From: Clostridia bacterium
GTDB lineage: Bacteria; Bacillota; Clostridia; Christensenellales; Aristaeellaceae
Reading direction: 5' to 3'
DNA: 45,280 bases
NCBI GenBank assembly: GCA_017512805.1
Contig: JAFWES010000031.1
Coordinates: forward strand, 1-45,280
Below are positions 17,915 to 25,643 of the stretch, piece after piece; position 1 is the first letter of the stretch; the number at the start of each line of letters is the position of its first letter. The notes beneath the pieces were generated by a model that worked only from the letters and a program-made list of their open reading frames with translations, searched no databases and was not told the DNA's origin. The position numbers and the translations under genes were made by a program.

Positions 17915-19009
17915 ATGAAGAAAAATCCGATCGATCTCCACCATAAAACAATCCTGGTAACCGGTTCTCCGGGGTTCATCGGGGCGAACCTGGTGCTCCG
18001 CCTTCTGAATGAAATGGACGGAGGGACGGTGATCAGCTTTGACAATATGAACGATTATTACGATCCGAAGCTGAAGGAATACAGGCTGAGCCTGATTGAG
18101 AAAAAAGCGGCTTCCTCGAAGGCCGGGCATATGTTCGTCAAAGGGAGTATCGGTGATAAGGCGCTGGTGGATCAGGTGTTTGCGGAGTATCAGCCCGATA
18201 TCGTGGTCAATCTGGCGGCCCAGGCGGGCGTGCGCTACTCCATTGACCACCCGGACGTGTATATCGAAAGCAACATCGTCGGATTCTACAACATCCTCGA
18301 GGCTTGCCGGCACAGCTACGATAACGGGGCGAGGGGGGTGGAGCATCTCGTGTACGCTTCCTCGTCCTCCGTATACGGCGGCAACAGAAAGGTGCCCTTC
18401 AGCACGGACGACATGGTGGATCATCCCGTGAGCCTGTACGCCGCCACGAAGAAGAGCAATGAGCTGCTGGCCCACGCCTACAGCAAGCTTTACAACATCC
18501 CGTCCACAGGTCTCAGGTTTTTCACGGTGTACGGCCCGGCGGGCCGCCCCGATATGTTCTATTTTTCCGCGACGCAGCGGCTGGTGAAGGGGGAACCCAT
18601 CTCCATCTTCAACTATGGCAACTGCAAACGCGACTTCACCTACGTGGACGATATCGTGGAAGGCGTGCTCCGGGTGATGCGGGGGGCTCCCGGGAAAGCG
18701 GCCGGCGAGGACGGCCTGCCGATTCCGCCCTATGCGGTTTATAATATCGGCGGGGGGACCCCGGAGAACCTGCTGGACTATATTCAGACTCTTCAGGAAG
18801 CGCTGGTACGGGCCGGGGTGCTGCCGGAGGACTATGACTTTGATGCGCACAAGAAGCTGGTTCCGATGCAGCCCGGCGATGTGCCGGTGACCTTCGCCGA
18901 CAGCAGGGGGCTGGAAGAGGACTACGGCTTCAAGCCGAGCATTGGTATCCGGGAAGGGCTGCAGAAGTTTGCGCAATGGTACAAGGAGTACTATTTCGAT
19001 CCCATTTGA
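17915..19009 (+). CDS. UDP-glucuronate 4-epimerase (GalE-like SDR)
   Basis: The 364-residue NAD-dependent sugar-nucleotide epimerase has GSPGFIG at 17-23, the UDP-glucuronate epimerase-type DNMNDYYDPKLKEYRL near 43-58, NLAAQAGVRYS near 96, serine-rich YASSSSVYGG near 148, the catalytic YxxxK in SLYAATKK near 174-180, and RFFTVYGPAGRPDM. The NDYYD...LK...RL block distinguishes this clade from ordinary UDP-galactose epimerases. It interconverts UDP-glucuronate and UDP-galacturonate in the cytoplasm, directly downstream of ugd. GGAAGGAG precedes the ATG at 17915. The exact substrate is inferred from motif and context. Confidence 0.88.
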   Translation: MKKNPIDLHHKTILVTGSPGFIGANLVLRLLNEMDGGTVISFDNMNDYYDPKLKEYRLSLIEKKAASSKAGHMFVKGSIGDKALVDQVFAEYQPDIVVNLAAQAGVRYSIDHPDVYIESNIVGFYNILEACRHSYDNGARGVEHLVYASSSSVYGGNRKVPFSTDDMVDHPVSLYAATKKSNELLAHAYSKLYNIPSTGLRFFTVYGPAGRPDMFYFSATQRLVKGEPISIFNYGNCKRDFTYVDDIVEGVLRVMRGAPGKAAGEDGLPIPPYAVYNIGGGTPENLLDYIQTLQEALVRAGVLPEDYDFDAHKKLVPMQPGDVPVTFADSRGLEEDYGFKPSIGIREGLQKFAQWYKEYYFDPI

Positions 19010-19051
19010 CATTTGTGAGGAAAAGAAGATCAAATACAGGGAATCCACATT

Positions 19052-19232
19052 TGACATCCTTTATCTGGCCTTTGCCATCGCGGCCGGAATCCTAATCCTG
19101 CGCAAAGCAAACAACCGCACCTCCCGGCTGATGGGCCTGGCCGCCCTGATTCTGGGCTGCGGCGACGCCTTCCACCTGGTCCCCCGCGTGCTGAATACCT
19201 TTCTGGACGCGGATATGACGGCGGCGCTGGGC
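19052..19232 (+). repeat. 181-bp direct repeat, copy 1
   Basis: Near-identical to 20408-20588, with identical length and only scattered substitutions. A second shared block of 17 bp (19356-19372) is adjacent to the repeat in copy 2 but 123 bp away here. Confidence 0.85.
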
Positions 19233-19400
19233 GTCGGAAAGCTGGTGACATCGGTGACGATGACGGTGTTCTATATTCCCGTGGCGGTGGCGGCGGGATT
19301 GCTGCCGATCCTGGGAATTCTGAAGCTGCCGAAACCCGTATGCTATATTCTGATCATTGTCAGTTTTCTCCGGTTATACGGAGATGAGAAAGGGGCTTAA
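19052..19400 (+). pseudogene. Membrane-protein gene remnant, copy 1
   Basis: An open frame encodes hydrophobic sequence including DILYLAFAIAAGILILRKAN, GLAALILGCGDAFHLVPRVL and a further two hydrophobic stretches before the stop at 19398-19400. There is no ATG, GTG or TTG with a ribosome site at the left end; the frame simply runs in from the end of the epimerase gene. Bases 19052-19232 recur almost unchanged at 20408-20588, and 19356-19372 recur at 20589-20605. I read this as a 5'-truncated copy of a small polytopic membrane protein of unknown function. A non-standard start cannot be excluded. Confidence 0.6.
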
Positions 19401-19404
19401 GTTT

Positions 19405-19881
19405 TCAGTCCAGAATCATATCCGCCAGCGAAGCCGCCTCTTTGGGACAGCGCTTTTCCATCTCCTGCCGGTTCACCAGGCGGAAACCGTTATAGGTAAA
19501 CCTCGGCGCAGTCGCGCAGGACACGAAAGTGTATCCTTCCGGATTCAGATTCCGGGCTCCGAAAACCACTCCCGCCGGGATCGCAATCATCATTCGCTGG
19601 CCCTTCCCGGTATCCGGCCCCAGGTGCGCCCGCTCCACGCCGCCTTCCCTGTCCACCATGACGATTTCCATTCCGCAGCCCTCGTGGTAATACCAGACCT
19701 CATCGCAGTCAATCACATGCAGATGAGAAATCTCCGCGCCGCGCAGCAAAAAATAGATGCTTCCCGCCAGCGGTCTTTCCCCCCGCCGCTCCGTGGACTC
19801 CCACGCCTCCACAAAAGACCCTCCTTCCGGATGGGCCGTTAATCCGTATACCTTCATCAATTCTTCGATCCGGTTTTCCAT
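19405..19881 (-). CDS. DUF985-family cupin protein
   Basis: The 158-residue single-domain cupin has YGLTAHPEGGSFVEAW at the N-terminus, GSIYFLL, then SHLHVIDCDEVWYYHEG carrying the metal/ligand-site histidines, IPAGVVFGARN and a C-terminal CATAPRF. This matches the DUF985/YML079-like cupin family, whose members have been crystallised but have no settled activity; sugar-nucleotide epimerase-like ligand pockets have been suggested. GAAAGGGAA lies upstream of its start at 19881 on the minus strand. It lies between two fragments of the same membrane-protein gene and is transcribed towards the first. The 19882-20141 stretch upstream holds no gene that I can support. Confidence 0.85.
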   Translation of the reverse strand: MENRIEELMKVYGLTAHPEGGSFVEAWESTERRGERPLAGSIYFLLRGAEISHLHVIDCDEVWYYHEGCGMEIVMVDREGGVERAHLGPDTGKGQRMMIAIPAGVVFGARNLNPEGYTFVSCATAPRFTYNGFRLVNRQEMEKRCPKEAASLADMILD

Positions 19882-20141
19882 TGCGCTTCCCTTTCGCTGT
19901 CCTTTTTCCTTCCCGCTGCGGGGAAGAGGATGTTTTTCCCTAGAAAGTAGTTATACAGCCGCATTGGTTGGAAAGCCCCATTTTGTTGAATTTCTTCACT
20001 TTTATCTTCACCACGCTTTCCGGGAGAATATGTCAATTATCCCTGCTTTCACGCCAATGAAAGGCTCAACAGCCCATCACCGGGATTTTACCGTAAAACC
20101 ATCGTTCTTGAAAGCATATAGCGAGAAATCGGAAGGGGCAA

Positions 20142-20618
20142 AGGATCTCCTTATTGCTGAAAGCGCTGAATTCCGCTATGAACTGCTTCTTCTCGAATAA
20201 ATACAAAAACCGCGGCGAGCTCTTCGAAGGCCTGAACGTATGGGGAGACCCGGCCATGCGGGAGCAGCAGGGAAAGTGGCCGGTGATTTTTCTGACGTTC
20301 GCCGGGATCAAAGGAGGAACCTACGCAGAAACAGTAGAAACGATGAAAATCAAGCTTACCGAACTGTTTTCCTCTTTTCCCGAACTCTATGTGTATCGCG
20401 GCTGCAATGACATCCTGTATCTGGCCTTTGCCATCTCGGCCGGAATCCTGATCCTGCGCAAAGCAAACAACCGCACCTCCCGGCTGATGGGTCTGGCTGC
20501 CCTGATTCTGGGCTGCGGCGACGCCTTCCACCTGGTCCCCCGCGTGCTGAATTACTTCCTGAACGCGGATATGACGGCGGCCCTGGGCATTGTCAGTTTT
20601 CTCCGCCAAGGGGCGTGA
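20142..20618 (+). pseudogene. Chimeric remnant: AAA-ATPase-like fragment joined to membrane-protein fragment (copy 2)
   Basis: The frame starts only at a TTG (20154). The first ~75 residues (LLLKALNSAMNCFF, LFEGLNVWGD, GKWPVIFLTFAGIKGGTY) match the region just after the P-loop of the AAA-ATPase-like family whose nuclease end opens this window. The P-loop itself is gone or frameshifted near 20135-20150. At 20408 the sequence switches abruptly to the membrane-protein repeat (DILYLAFAISAG...) that also occurs at 19052, with a 123-bp internal deletion relative to that copy. The stop lies inside the convergent regulator gene. No ribosome site is evident. This is a rearrangement scar rather than a working gene. 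Confidence 0.7.
20408..20605 (+). repeat. Direct repeat, copy 2 (with 123-bp deletion)
   Basis: Bases 20408-20588 match 19052-19232; 20589-20605 match 19356-19372. The missing 123 bp equal 41 codons, so the reading frame is kept. The right block includes the stop codon of the convergent regulator gene (20593-20595 on the minus strand). Confidence 0.85.
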
Positions 20619-21783
20619 TTCGTGCGTGGAAAGGTACCTTTTCTCTGGGATAAGCGGTATAAAAGATGTGCTCGATTCTTTCCAGCACCATGGCGCCGGA
20701 ACGGTAATTCACCGTCGGCAGCATCAGGGCCAGCACATAGTCATCGCATTGGGTCACGATATCCCCGCCACGGAGGTTCCGCCGCAGGATCTCCTCCAGC
20801 GTGGCAAAAGCCCCTTTGTACACAATCGGATCCTGCTTCTTCTCGTCCCCGTCCCCTAGCATGATCAGCCCCAGGAACATGGTGGATCCCAGCCGTTCCA
20901 GGTTGCGGATCGAGATATGATAAATCTCCCGGAACGTATCCATATCACAGAAGAAAGGCCCGGTCTTCTCGTTTTTCCCGCCGGTCAGCTTCGCCCGCAG
21001 CGCATCCAGGTTATACCGGAGCGTGGAACCTGCCTGGCTCATCTCCCGATAAAACTGCTGCAGATCCTCTCCCGGCTCCGCGTCCAGCAGCCGGCGTTCC
21101 CGTTCTGACAGCTGGCGGTATTCCTTCATGGCCTCATTGGTCCTGTGCAGCTGCACCAGGGCCCGCAAACGCTCAATCTGCAGCGGCTCGTCCATATCAT
21201 CGATCTTCAGGGCCGCGTCGGTGATGGACAGGATATCGCTCCAGCTTTCCCGTTTCCGCTTCAGTTCGATGAGGCTCAGGGCGGTATCCAGATAAATCCG
21301 GTGCAGCTGGCTGACGGCCGAGATGCTGTTCAGCATATCCTCCGGCGCGTACAGGTCCCCGTCATAGAGGCTCAGCAACTGCTGGCAGCAGGTCATCCGC
21401 TCGTTCTCCGTCATCTCCTGACGCAGGCGGTCGTTGAGGGTCAGCACCTCCAGCACATCCACGAAAACCCCGTTCTGATTCTCCCACCGATAGGCGCCCT
21501 GCCCGGAAGCAATACAGGCGCTGAGCGTCGGGGAAAGCTCCCCCAGCATGGTGCGCAGACGGCTGACCATGGTTTTCAACGCGTTCTCCGGATTGGTATT
21601 GCTGCTCCGCCCCCAGATCTCCCGGATCAGCCGGGAGCCGGACACGGGCTGCCCCCGGTGCAGAATTAGATAGATCATCAGCGCCACGCCCTTCCGGCTT
21701 CGCTGAGGCAGGTTCTCGATGGTTTCCTCCCCATTCCGGACCACACATCCGCCCAGCAGACGAATTTCCACTTCCCGCGCCAT
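20593..21783 (-). CDS. SARP-type transcriptional regulator (winged helix + BTAD) with degenerate GGDEF-like tail
   Basis: The 396-residue protein has an OmpR/PhoB-like winged-helix DNA-binding domain at about 4-100 (VEIRLLGGCVV...LPQRSRKGVALMIYL...LIREIWG...ALKTMVSRLRTML), as in Streptomyces antibiotic regulatory proteins. A bacterial transcriptional activator helical domain follows at about 105-250 (LYDGDLYAPED...RALVQLHRTNEAMKEY). Residues ~275-390 resemble a GGDEF fold with the signature replaced: LRGGDIVTQCDDYVLALMLP aligns with the usual DxVARxGGDEFxxLLP pattern. No cyclase activity is expected. The start has GAGGGGG upstream. Such regulators activate promoters with phased direct repeats; three phased repeats lie upstream of the neighbouring secreted-protein gene near 23.45 kb. 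Confidence 0.85.
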   Translation of the reverse strand: MAREVEIRLLGGCVVRNGEETIENLPQRSRKGVALMIYLILHRGQPVSGSRLIREIWGRSSNTNPENALKTMVSRLRTMLGELSPTLSACIASGQGAYRWENQNGVFVDVLEVLTLNDRLRQEMTENERMTCCQQLLSLYDGDLYAPEDMLNSISAVSQLHRIYLDTALSLIELKRKRESWSDILSITDAALKIDDMDEPLQIERLRALVQLHRTNEAMKEYRQLSERERRLLDAEPGEDLQQFYREMSQAGSTLRYNLDALRAKLTGGKNEKTGPFFCDMDTFREIYHISIRNLERLGSTMFLGLIMLGDGDEKKQDPIVYKGAFATLEEILRRNLRGGDIVTQCDDYVLALMLPTVNYRSGAMVLERIEHIFYTAYPREKVPFHARITPLGGEN

Positions 21784-21901
21784 GCCGCTTTTCCCCCTCT
21801 TCTTCGGTTACCGCTGATGATACTCCAAAACCACGCTGATCCGCAAGTGCCAATTTTCGAAAGCGTGTCCTCCCCGCCGCCCCGTGACCGGTTCGCTCCG
21901 G

Positions 21902-21962
21902 AAAAAATAAAAAACACCGAGGGGACGGATTCTCTGTACGGATGACAGAGGGTCCGTCCCTT
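21902..21962 (-). terminator. Rho-independent terminator of the repeat-rich secreted-protein gene
   Basis: GGGACGGA (21923-21930) pairs with TCCGTCCC (21953-21960), with an inner CTCTGT/ACAGAG pairing. Read on the minus strand the hairpin is followed by a T-rich tract (A-rich at 21902-21915 on the plus strand). It separates the 22057-23358 gene from the downstream regulator, so the regulator needs its own promoter in 21784-21901; only a weak candidate is seen there. Confidence 0.8.
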
Positions 21963-22056
21963 CAGTGCGGCATGGCAAACCCGCGTATGATGAATGACCC
22001 GAAAAGCGGTCTGACAAAGCCAAGCGAAAGAGAACCCGTCGGGGGAACGACGTTCC

Positions 22057-23358
22057 TTAGCCCATGATGCCGGTGATGGTGACCTGAATCCGCCAGAAAT
22101 CGTTCATGTTCTCTTCGCTGGTCACCACGTCCAGCTCCTTGGCGTTGGCGGCGGTCAGATTCTCCCAGGTGATTCCGTCGTCGCTCTGCTGCCACTGCAG
22201 GCTGTAAATCAGATCATCGTAGCCGTTGAGCACCGCCACGAAGCGGGCCCGGTCGCCCACCGAGGCATCCTCGGTTTCGAAGGTCACATAGATATCGATG
22301 GTGCGGTTTTCGTCCAGCTGATCCCGCAGCGTCTGCACATAGACCGCGTCGGCCGGAATCGTCTGGGTCGCTACGGGATTGCCCTTCCGATCCAGGATCA
22401 GGCTGCCGTCCGCGTTCCGCAGCCAGGCTTTGGGAATATCCTGCCCCTCCTCCAGGATGGCGATAGGATCGCCGTTTTCATCCAGGACCAGCGTTCCGTC
22501 GTTTTCCTTCCGATATTTGTAGCCAAAGGCCGCCAGGCCCAGCGCCGTCTCGTAGTCCTCGATCTCCGTGAGCCCGTCTTCATCGAATTCCTCAAATTCC
22601 ACGGATTCATCGGCTTCTTCGAACGCTTCGATTTCCGCAATTTCCATGATTTCCACCGTTGCGGATTCCGTTTCCGCGGGCTCCGCCGCGGCCGCTTCCT
22701 TCATGGCCGGGGCTTCATCCGCGTCTTCCGCCGCGGGCGCCGGGGATTCCGGGATCGCTTCGGCTTCCGCGTCCGCGCGTTCCACGGTTTCCGCCTCTTC
22801 CACCTTCCCGGTTTCCGCCTCTTCCATCTTCCCGGATTCCGCCGTTTCCGGCGTTTCTTCCGGGACGGTTTCCGTGATTTCGCTGCATTCGGCGGGCTCG
22901 GTTTCCGCTATGGCCGCCGGGGCTTCCTTGATTTCGGCGGATTCGGCGGTCTCTTCCGCTTCATCGGTTTTCGCCTGCTCCGCCGCTTCCTTTTCCGCCG
23001 CTTCCCTGGCTGCCTGTTCCGCCGCTTCCCTGGCTGCCTGTTCCACCGCTTCCCTCTCGGCCGCTTCCCGGGCCACCTGTTCCGCCGCTTCCTTTTCCGC
23101 CGCTTCCCGGGCCGCCTGCTCCGCCGCTTCCCTTTCGGCCGCTTCCCTGGCTGCCTGTTCCGCCGCTTCCCTCTCGGCCGCTTCCCGGGCCGCCTGCTCC
23201 TCTTCCGCCTGCTGCTGTACAGCCGCGGCGAGTTCCGTCTCCGGCGCTTCGCCGGCGGCGCCCGTCAGGAAACCTTCGGCCGCCAGGAACAGCGTGACCG
23301 CCAGCATCGCCGTCTTCGTCAGCATCTTTATCTTCTTTCCCTTTTTCATGTTCTTCAT
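22057..23358 (-). CDS. Secreted Ala/Glu-repeat protein with C-terminal Ig-like region
   Basis: The 433-residue protein starts with a basic stretch and a hydrophobic signal peptide (LTKTAMLAVTLFLAAEGFLTG), with a probable signal-peptidase site near 35. Residues ~50-130 are a helical Ala/Glu/Arg repeat built on REAAEREAAEQAA. Residues ~130-265 are very acidic and low in complexity. A structured C-terminal part follows, containing TLVLDENGDPIAI and SLILDRKGNPVAT, a short repeated motif, then TFETEDASVGDRARF...YSLQWQQSDDGITWENL. That last part fits the bacterial Ig-like pattern seen in large Clostridia surface proteins. No LPXTG or other anchor is seen. It ends about where the Ig strand pattern ends, so it may be a short version of a larger adhesin. 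Function unknown; extracellular location is likely. Confidence 0.75.
   Translation of the reverse strand: MKNMKKGKKIKMLTKTAMLAVTLFLAAEGFLTGAAGEAPETELAAAVQQQAEEEQAAREAAEREAAEQAAREAAEREAAEQAAREAAEKEAAEQVAREAAEREAVEQAAREAAEQAAREAAEKEAAEQAKTDEAEETAESAEIKEAPAAIAETEPAECSEITETVPEETPETAESGKMEEAETGKVEEAETVERADAEAEAIPESPAPAAEDADEAPAMKEAAAAEPAETESATVEIMEIAEIEAFEEADESVEFEEFDEDGLTEIEDYETALGLAAFGYKYRKENDGTLVLDENGDPIAILEEGQDIPKAWLRNADGSLILDRKGNPVATQTIPADAVYVQTLRDQLDENRTIDIYVTFETEDASVGDRARFVAVLNGYDDLIYSLQWQQSDDGITWENLTAANAKELDVVTSEENMNDFWRIQVTITGIMG
22976..23205 (-). repeat. Tandem coding repeats (Ala/Glu-rich helix)
   Basis: Imperfect repeats of GCCGCTTCC blocks, coding on the minus strand for REAAEREAAEQAA-type units, make up residues ~50-128 of the secreted protein. 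Units vary in length (8 or 13-16 residues), so copy number probably changes by slippage. The spacing and the lack of unique spacers exclude a CRISPR array. Confidence 0.8.
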
Positions 23359-23422
23359 TCTCCTCCTATCTATTCGGTTCCGGTGTTTTACGACCGTCCT
23401 GATACTTCCTGGTCACGGTCCG

Positions 23423-23468
23423 ATTATCGCACGGAGGAGTTACAGCACCCGTTACACTCACCATTACA
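23423..23468 (-). promoter_or_regulatory. Extended -10 promoter with three phased TGTAAY boxes
   Basis: On the minus strand the order is TGTAAT (23463-23468), TGTAAC (23451-23456), TGTAAC (23439-23444), ten bases, then GATAAT (23423-23428) preceded by TGC. The boxes repeat every 12 bp and occupy the -35 region, where no TTGACA-like hexamer exists. This is the layout expected for an activator-dependent promoter of the SARP/OmpR type. It would drive the repeat-rich secreted-protein gene, leaving a leader of about 55 nt. Confidence 0.55.
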
Positions 23469-23507
23469 TGAATTTTTTTCAAACTTTTTTTCATTCTCCG
23501 CATAACC

Positions 23508-23534
23508 GAAAAAAGCGACGCCTTTCGGCGCCGC
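23508..23534 (-). terminator. Rho-independent terminator of the YARHG gene
   Basis: On the minus strand GCGGCGCC, a GAAA tetraloop and GGCGTCGC form an eight-position stem with one G-T mismatch, followed by TTTTTT. It lies 15 bp past the stop of the 23549-24559 gene. Confidence 0.85.
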
Positions 23535-23548
23535 CCTGTGCTATTCGC

Positions 23549-24559
23549 TTATCCGTTCGCTTCCCCATCGTCGTCCGGGTTGTACACATATTCCCCTTCG
23601 GTCTCTTCCGCGTTGACCTCATCCAGCCCGGTTTCATCCAGCTGATCCGAGGTACCGGACAGATACCCGCTGGGGATGAATCCCCTGGCCGTCTTCCCGT
23701 TCACGGTGGTCTCCACATAGTCCCACCCGGTGTTGTTAAACATGGTGCTCAGATAGGTGACCCAGGTCCCCGTCGGCAGGGACGTCAGCGCCCGCCCGGT
23801 CAGGGCAGGGTCATCCGTCAGGTTCACGGTGGTCAGCACCTGCGCGCTCGTCCGCTCCCAGCTCAGCTGCTGCAGGGACGGCAGTGTCCCCTTGATCCGC
23901 CCGGTATCGATGTACCCCACCCGGTACTGTCCCGCGTAATTGGCTTCGTAAAGCATCAGCATCCAGCCGCTGTCATACCCCAGGGCGTATACGGCGCCGC
24001 TGGTGTTCACCAGGGCCTTGCCGTTATTGGCCCGATAGGCATTGGAAGAAGGCGCGGAGTATACCGGGAGCTTCTGGTTGGCCTTCAGGCTGACGAACTC
24101 GAAGCCCCGGGGCTTGTTCACATTCGCCGCCGGCGGAGTGGGCATCCCCTTGCCCTTTGGGTTGGTCGTCCCCAGGCGCTTCATTTCCTTCCGCACGGAA
24201 ACGATCAGATCCCGGTTATAATTTTCGATTTCGGAGCACTGGCTGTAGGTCTCGTGATGATTCGTGGAGGATTCGCTGGCGTTCGGGGTATACCAGGGCA
24301 TCTGGGTAAACCAGTTGTAGCACCGGCTCCCGGTTTCGAATTTGTACCCGTGCCGGGCATAAATCTCGTTAAAGGCATACAGCAGGGTGTCGTATTGATA
24401 TTCCCATACTTCCGCCCGGGTCAGCTTCCGGGTATTGCTGTCCGGAATGATGTACAGCGAGTCGGCCACCGCCGCCCCTACGGGCAGGCTCAGGACCAGC
24501 AGCATCAGGCTCAGCGCCGCCGCCGCGATCCGCGTCAGATGATTCTTCCCATTCCGCAT
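23549..24559 (-). CDS. Secreted YARHG-domain protein with SH3-like domains
   Basis: The 336-residue protein has an N-terminal signal peptide (basic start, hydrophobic LSLMLLVLSLPVGAAVA, cleavage near 32). A YARHG domain follows with its name-giving motif EIYARHGYKF near 65-74 and a conserved tryptophan-rich end, WFTQMPWYTP. Two bacterial SH3-type repeats come after it (about 145-225 and 235-315), the second ending GWDYVETTVNGKTARGFIP. The tail is acidic. YARHG domains occur in extracellular Bacillota proteins and are thought to bind cell wall; SH3b repeats support that. Its promoter (24601-24630) overlaps the stop codon of the preceding gene, and GGGAGGAG precedes the start. Confidence 0.82.
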   Translation of the reverse strand: MRNGKNHLTRIAAAALSLMLLVLSLPVGAAVADSLYIIPDSNTRKLTRAEVWEYQYDTLLYAFNEIYARHGYKFETGSRCYNWFTQMPWYTPNASESSTNHHETYSQCSEIENYNRDLIVSVRKEMKRLGTTNPKGKGMPTPPAANVNKPRGFEFVSLKANQKLPVYSAPSSNAYRANNGKALVNTSGAVYALGYDSGWMLMLYEANYAGQYRVGYIDTGRIKGTLPSLQQLSWERTSAQVLTTVNLTDDPALTGRALTSLPTGTWVTYLSTMFNNTGWDYVETTVNGKTARGFIPSGYLSGTSDQLDETGLDEVNAEETEGEYVYNPDDDGEANG

Positions 24560-24600
24560 CGGTTTTCTCCTCCCTTATCGGTCCGACATTTTCTTTCCTG

Positions 24601-24630
24601 ATTGTAGCATAACCCCTTGGGGCTTTTCAA
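24601..24630 (-). promoter_or_regulatory. Promoter of the YARHG gene
   Basis: On the minus strand TTGAAA (24625-24630), an 18-bp spacer and TACAAT (24601-24606), with TGC before the -10, make a good extended promoter. The -35 overlaps the last codons of the phospholipase-like gene. Confidence 0.65.
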
Positions 24631-25607
24631 TCCTGTTTTCCGATCGTCTCTCCGGAACCCGCGGCCACTTCCCCCGGATCGGAAGGGGGCATCAGGCTGG
24701 GCACCGTCAGGTTCCGCGGATCCTCCACGTCCAGCCCGCTGAGATACGACCGATTCCCCACGCTTTCCCGCAGTTCCGCCTCCGTCAGGCTTCCTTCATA
24801 TACATATTTCCACGCGTCGGTAATCATCCGGATCGCTTCCCGCTTTGCCTTTTCAAAGAGCTCCGGAAAGCTCTCGGTGGACGTAATCTTCCTGTCGAAG
24901 GCCGCGTGCCAAGGGGTATGGCTCAGGTTTTCCACGTCCCGCCCGTCGGTAAAGGCGCACCGCACATGACTCAGGGACCGAAAGCGCTGCGTCGGGCACA
25001 CCGACGCCAGCATCCGGAACACCGACCGGGGGCTTTCCATCAGCCGGAACACCATCCGGTACCGCAGGTAGCACCGGTTCAGGTCCTTCCAGACCCCTTC
25101 CCACCCGTATACCTCCCTGTACACCCGGTTCAAATCCATCGCCATTCGCTCCGGCAGCTGGATTCTGGGCTGATGATAATCCGTCAGCGGATGCCTCTCC
25201 CCCCAGTGCCCCTCCCGCTGGGCCAGCCTGATGTCCAGGGCATGCTCCATCTCCCGGTGAGCCCGGCAGGTCGGCCAGGTTTCCGTCGTCTGCCAGATGA
25301 TGTAAGGGTGAGTGGTGGAATCCAGCGCGTAGTGGCAGAGGAACCCCGCCAGGTACGAAAACATGTCCTCCCTGGCCTGTCCCTCCCTGGCCCCCTTCGC
25401 CAGCGCCGTCAGGAACGCCCCCGTCTTCGTGGTGTGCATCCGGCGGCCCCGGCCTTCCCGGGATTTCCCCGGCTTGTACAGAAACCAGGGATCCGGCCCG
25501 AAAAAGGCGAACACATACGGATCGTCAACCAGGCTCCGCCGGACATTTTCCGGCAGGCCGTCCCGAACCTCCGTCCCGAAAACATGATGCATGGCGATAT
25601 CCGGCAT
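24627..25607 (-). CDS. Zinc-dependent phospholipase C-like protein
   Basis: The ATG at 25607 has AAAGGAA at good spacing; the frame is open back to 25640 but without such a site. The 326 residues match the zinc-dependent phospholipase C/S1-P1 nuclease-like fold used by many small bacterial hydrolases: DIAMHHVFG at the N-terminus, FFGPDPWF near 40, and the metal-binding helix FLCHYALDSTTHPYI near 87-101 with the HxxxD...H spacing. Another DYHQ block lies near 146. No signal peptide is seen, unlike secreted phospholipases C, so it is probably cytoplasmic and its substrate is unknown. The family is common in Clostridia as a housekeeping hypothetical. Confidence 0.75.
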   Translation of the reverse strand: MPDIAMHHVFGTEVRDGLPENVRRSLVDDPYVFAFFGPDPWFLYKPGKSREGRGRRMHTTKTGAFLTALAKGAREGQAREDMFSYLAGFLCHYALDSTTHPYIIWQTTETWPTCRAHREMEHALDIRLAQREGHWGERHPLTDYHQPRIQLPERMAMDLNRVYREVYGWEGVWKDLNRCYLRYRMVFRLMESPRSVFRMLASVCPTQRFRSLSHVRCAFTDGRDVENLSHTPWHAAFDRKITSTESFPELFEKAKREAIRMITDAWKYVYEGSLTEAELRESVGNRSYLSGLDVEDPRNLTVPSLMPPSDPGEVAAGSGETIGKQD

Positions 25608-25643
25608 ATTTCTGATTCCTTTCTTCTTCGCGTATCGCACCCG

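Noticed and set aside
22976-23205. Regular short repeats that might be a CRISPR array
   Set aside because: Units are contiguous, without unique spacers, and keep a coding frame for an Ala/Glu helix.
22568-24601. Long plus-strand open frame of 677 codons rich in Ser/Ala
   Set aside because: It is the antisense shadow of the Ala/Glu repeat protein and the YARHG gene, both of which have signal peptides, ribosome sites, promoters and terminators on the minus strand.
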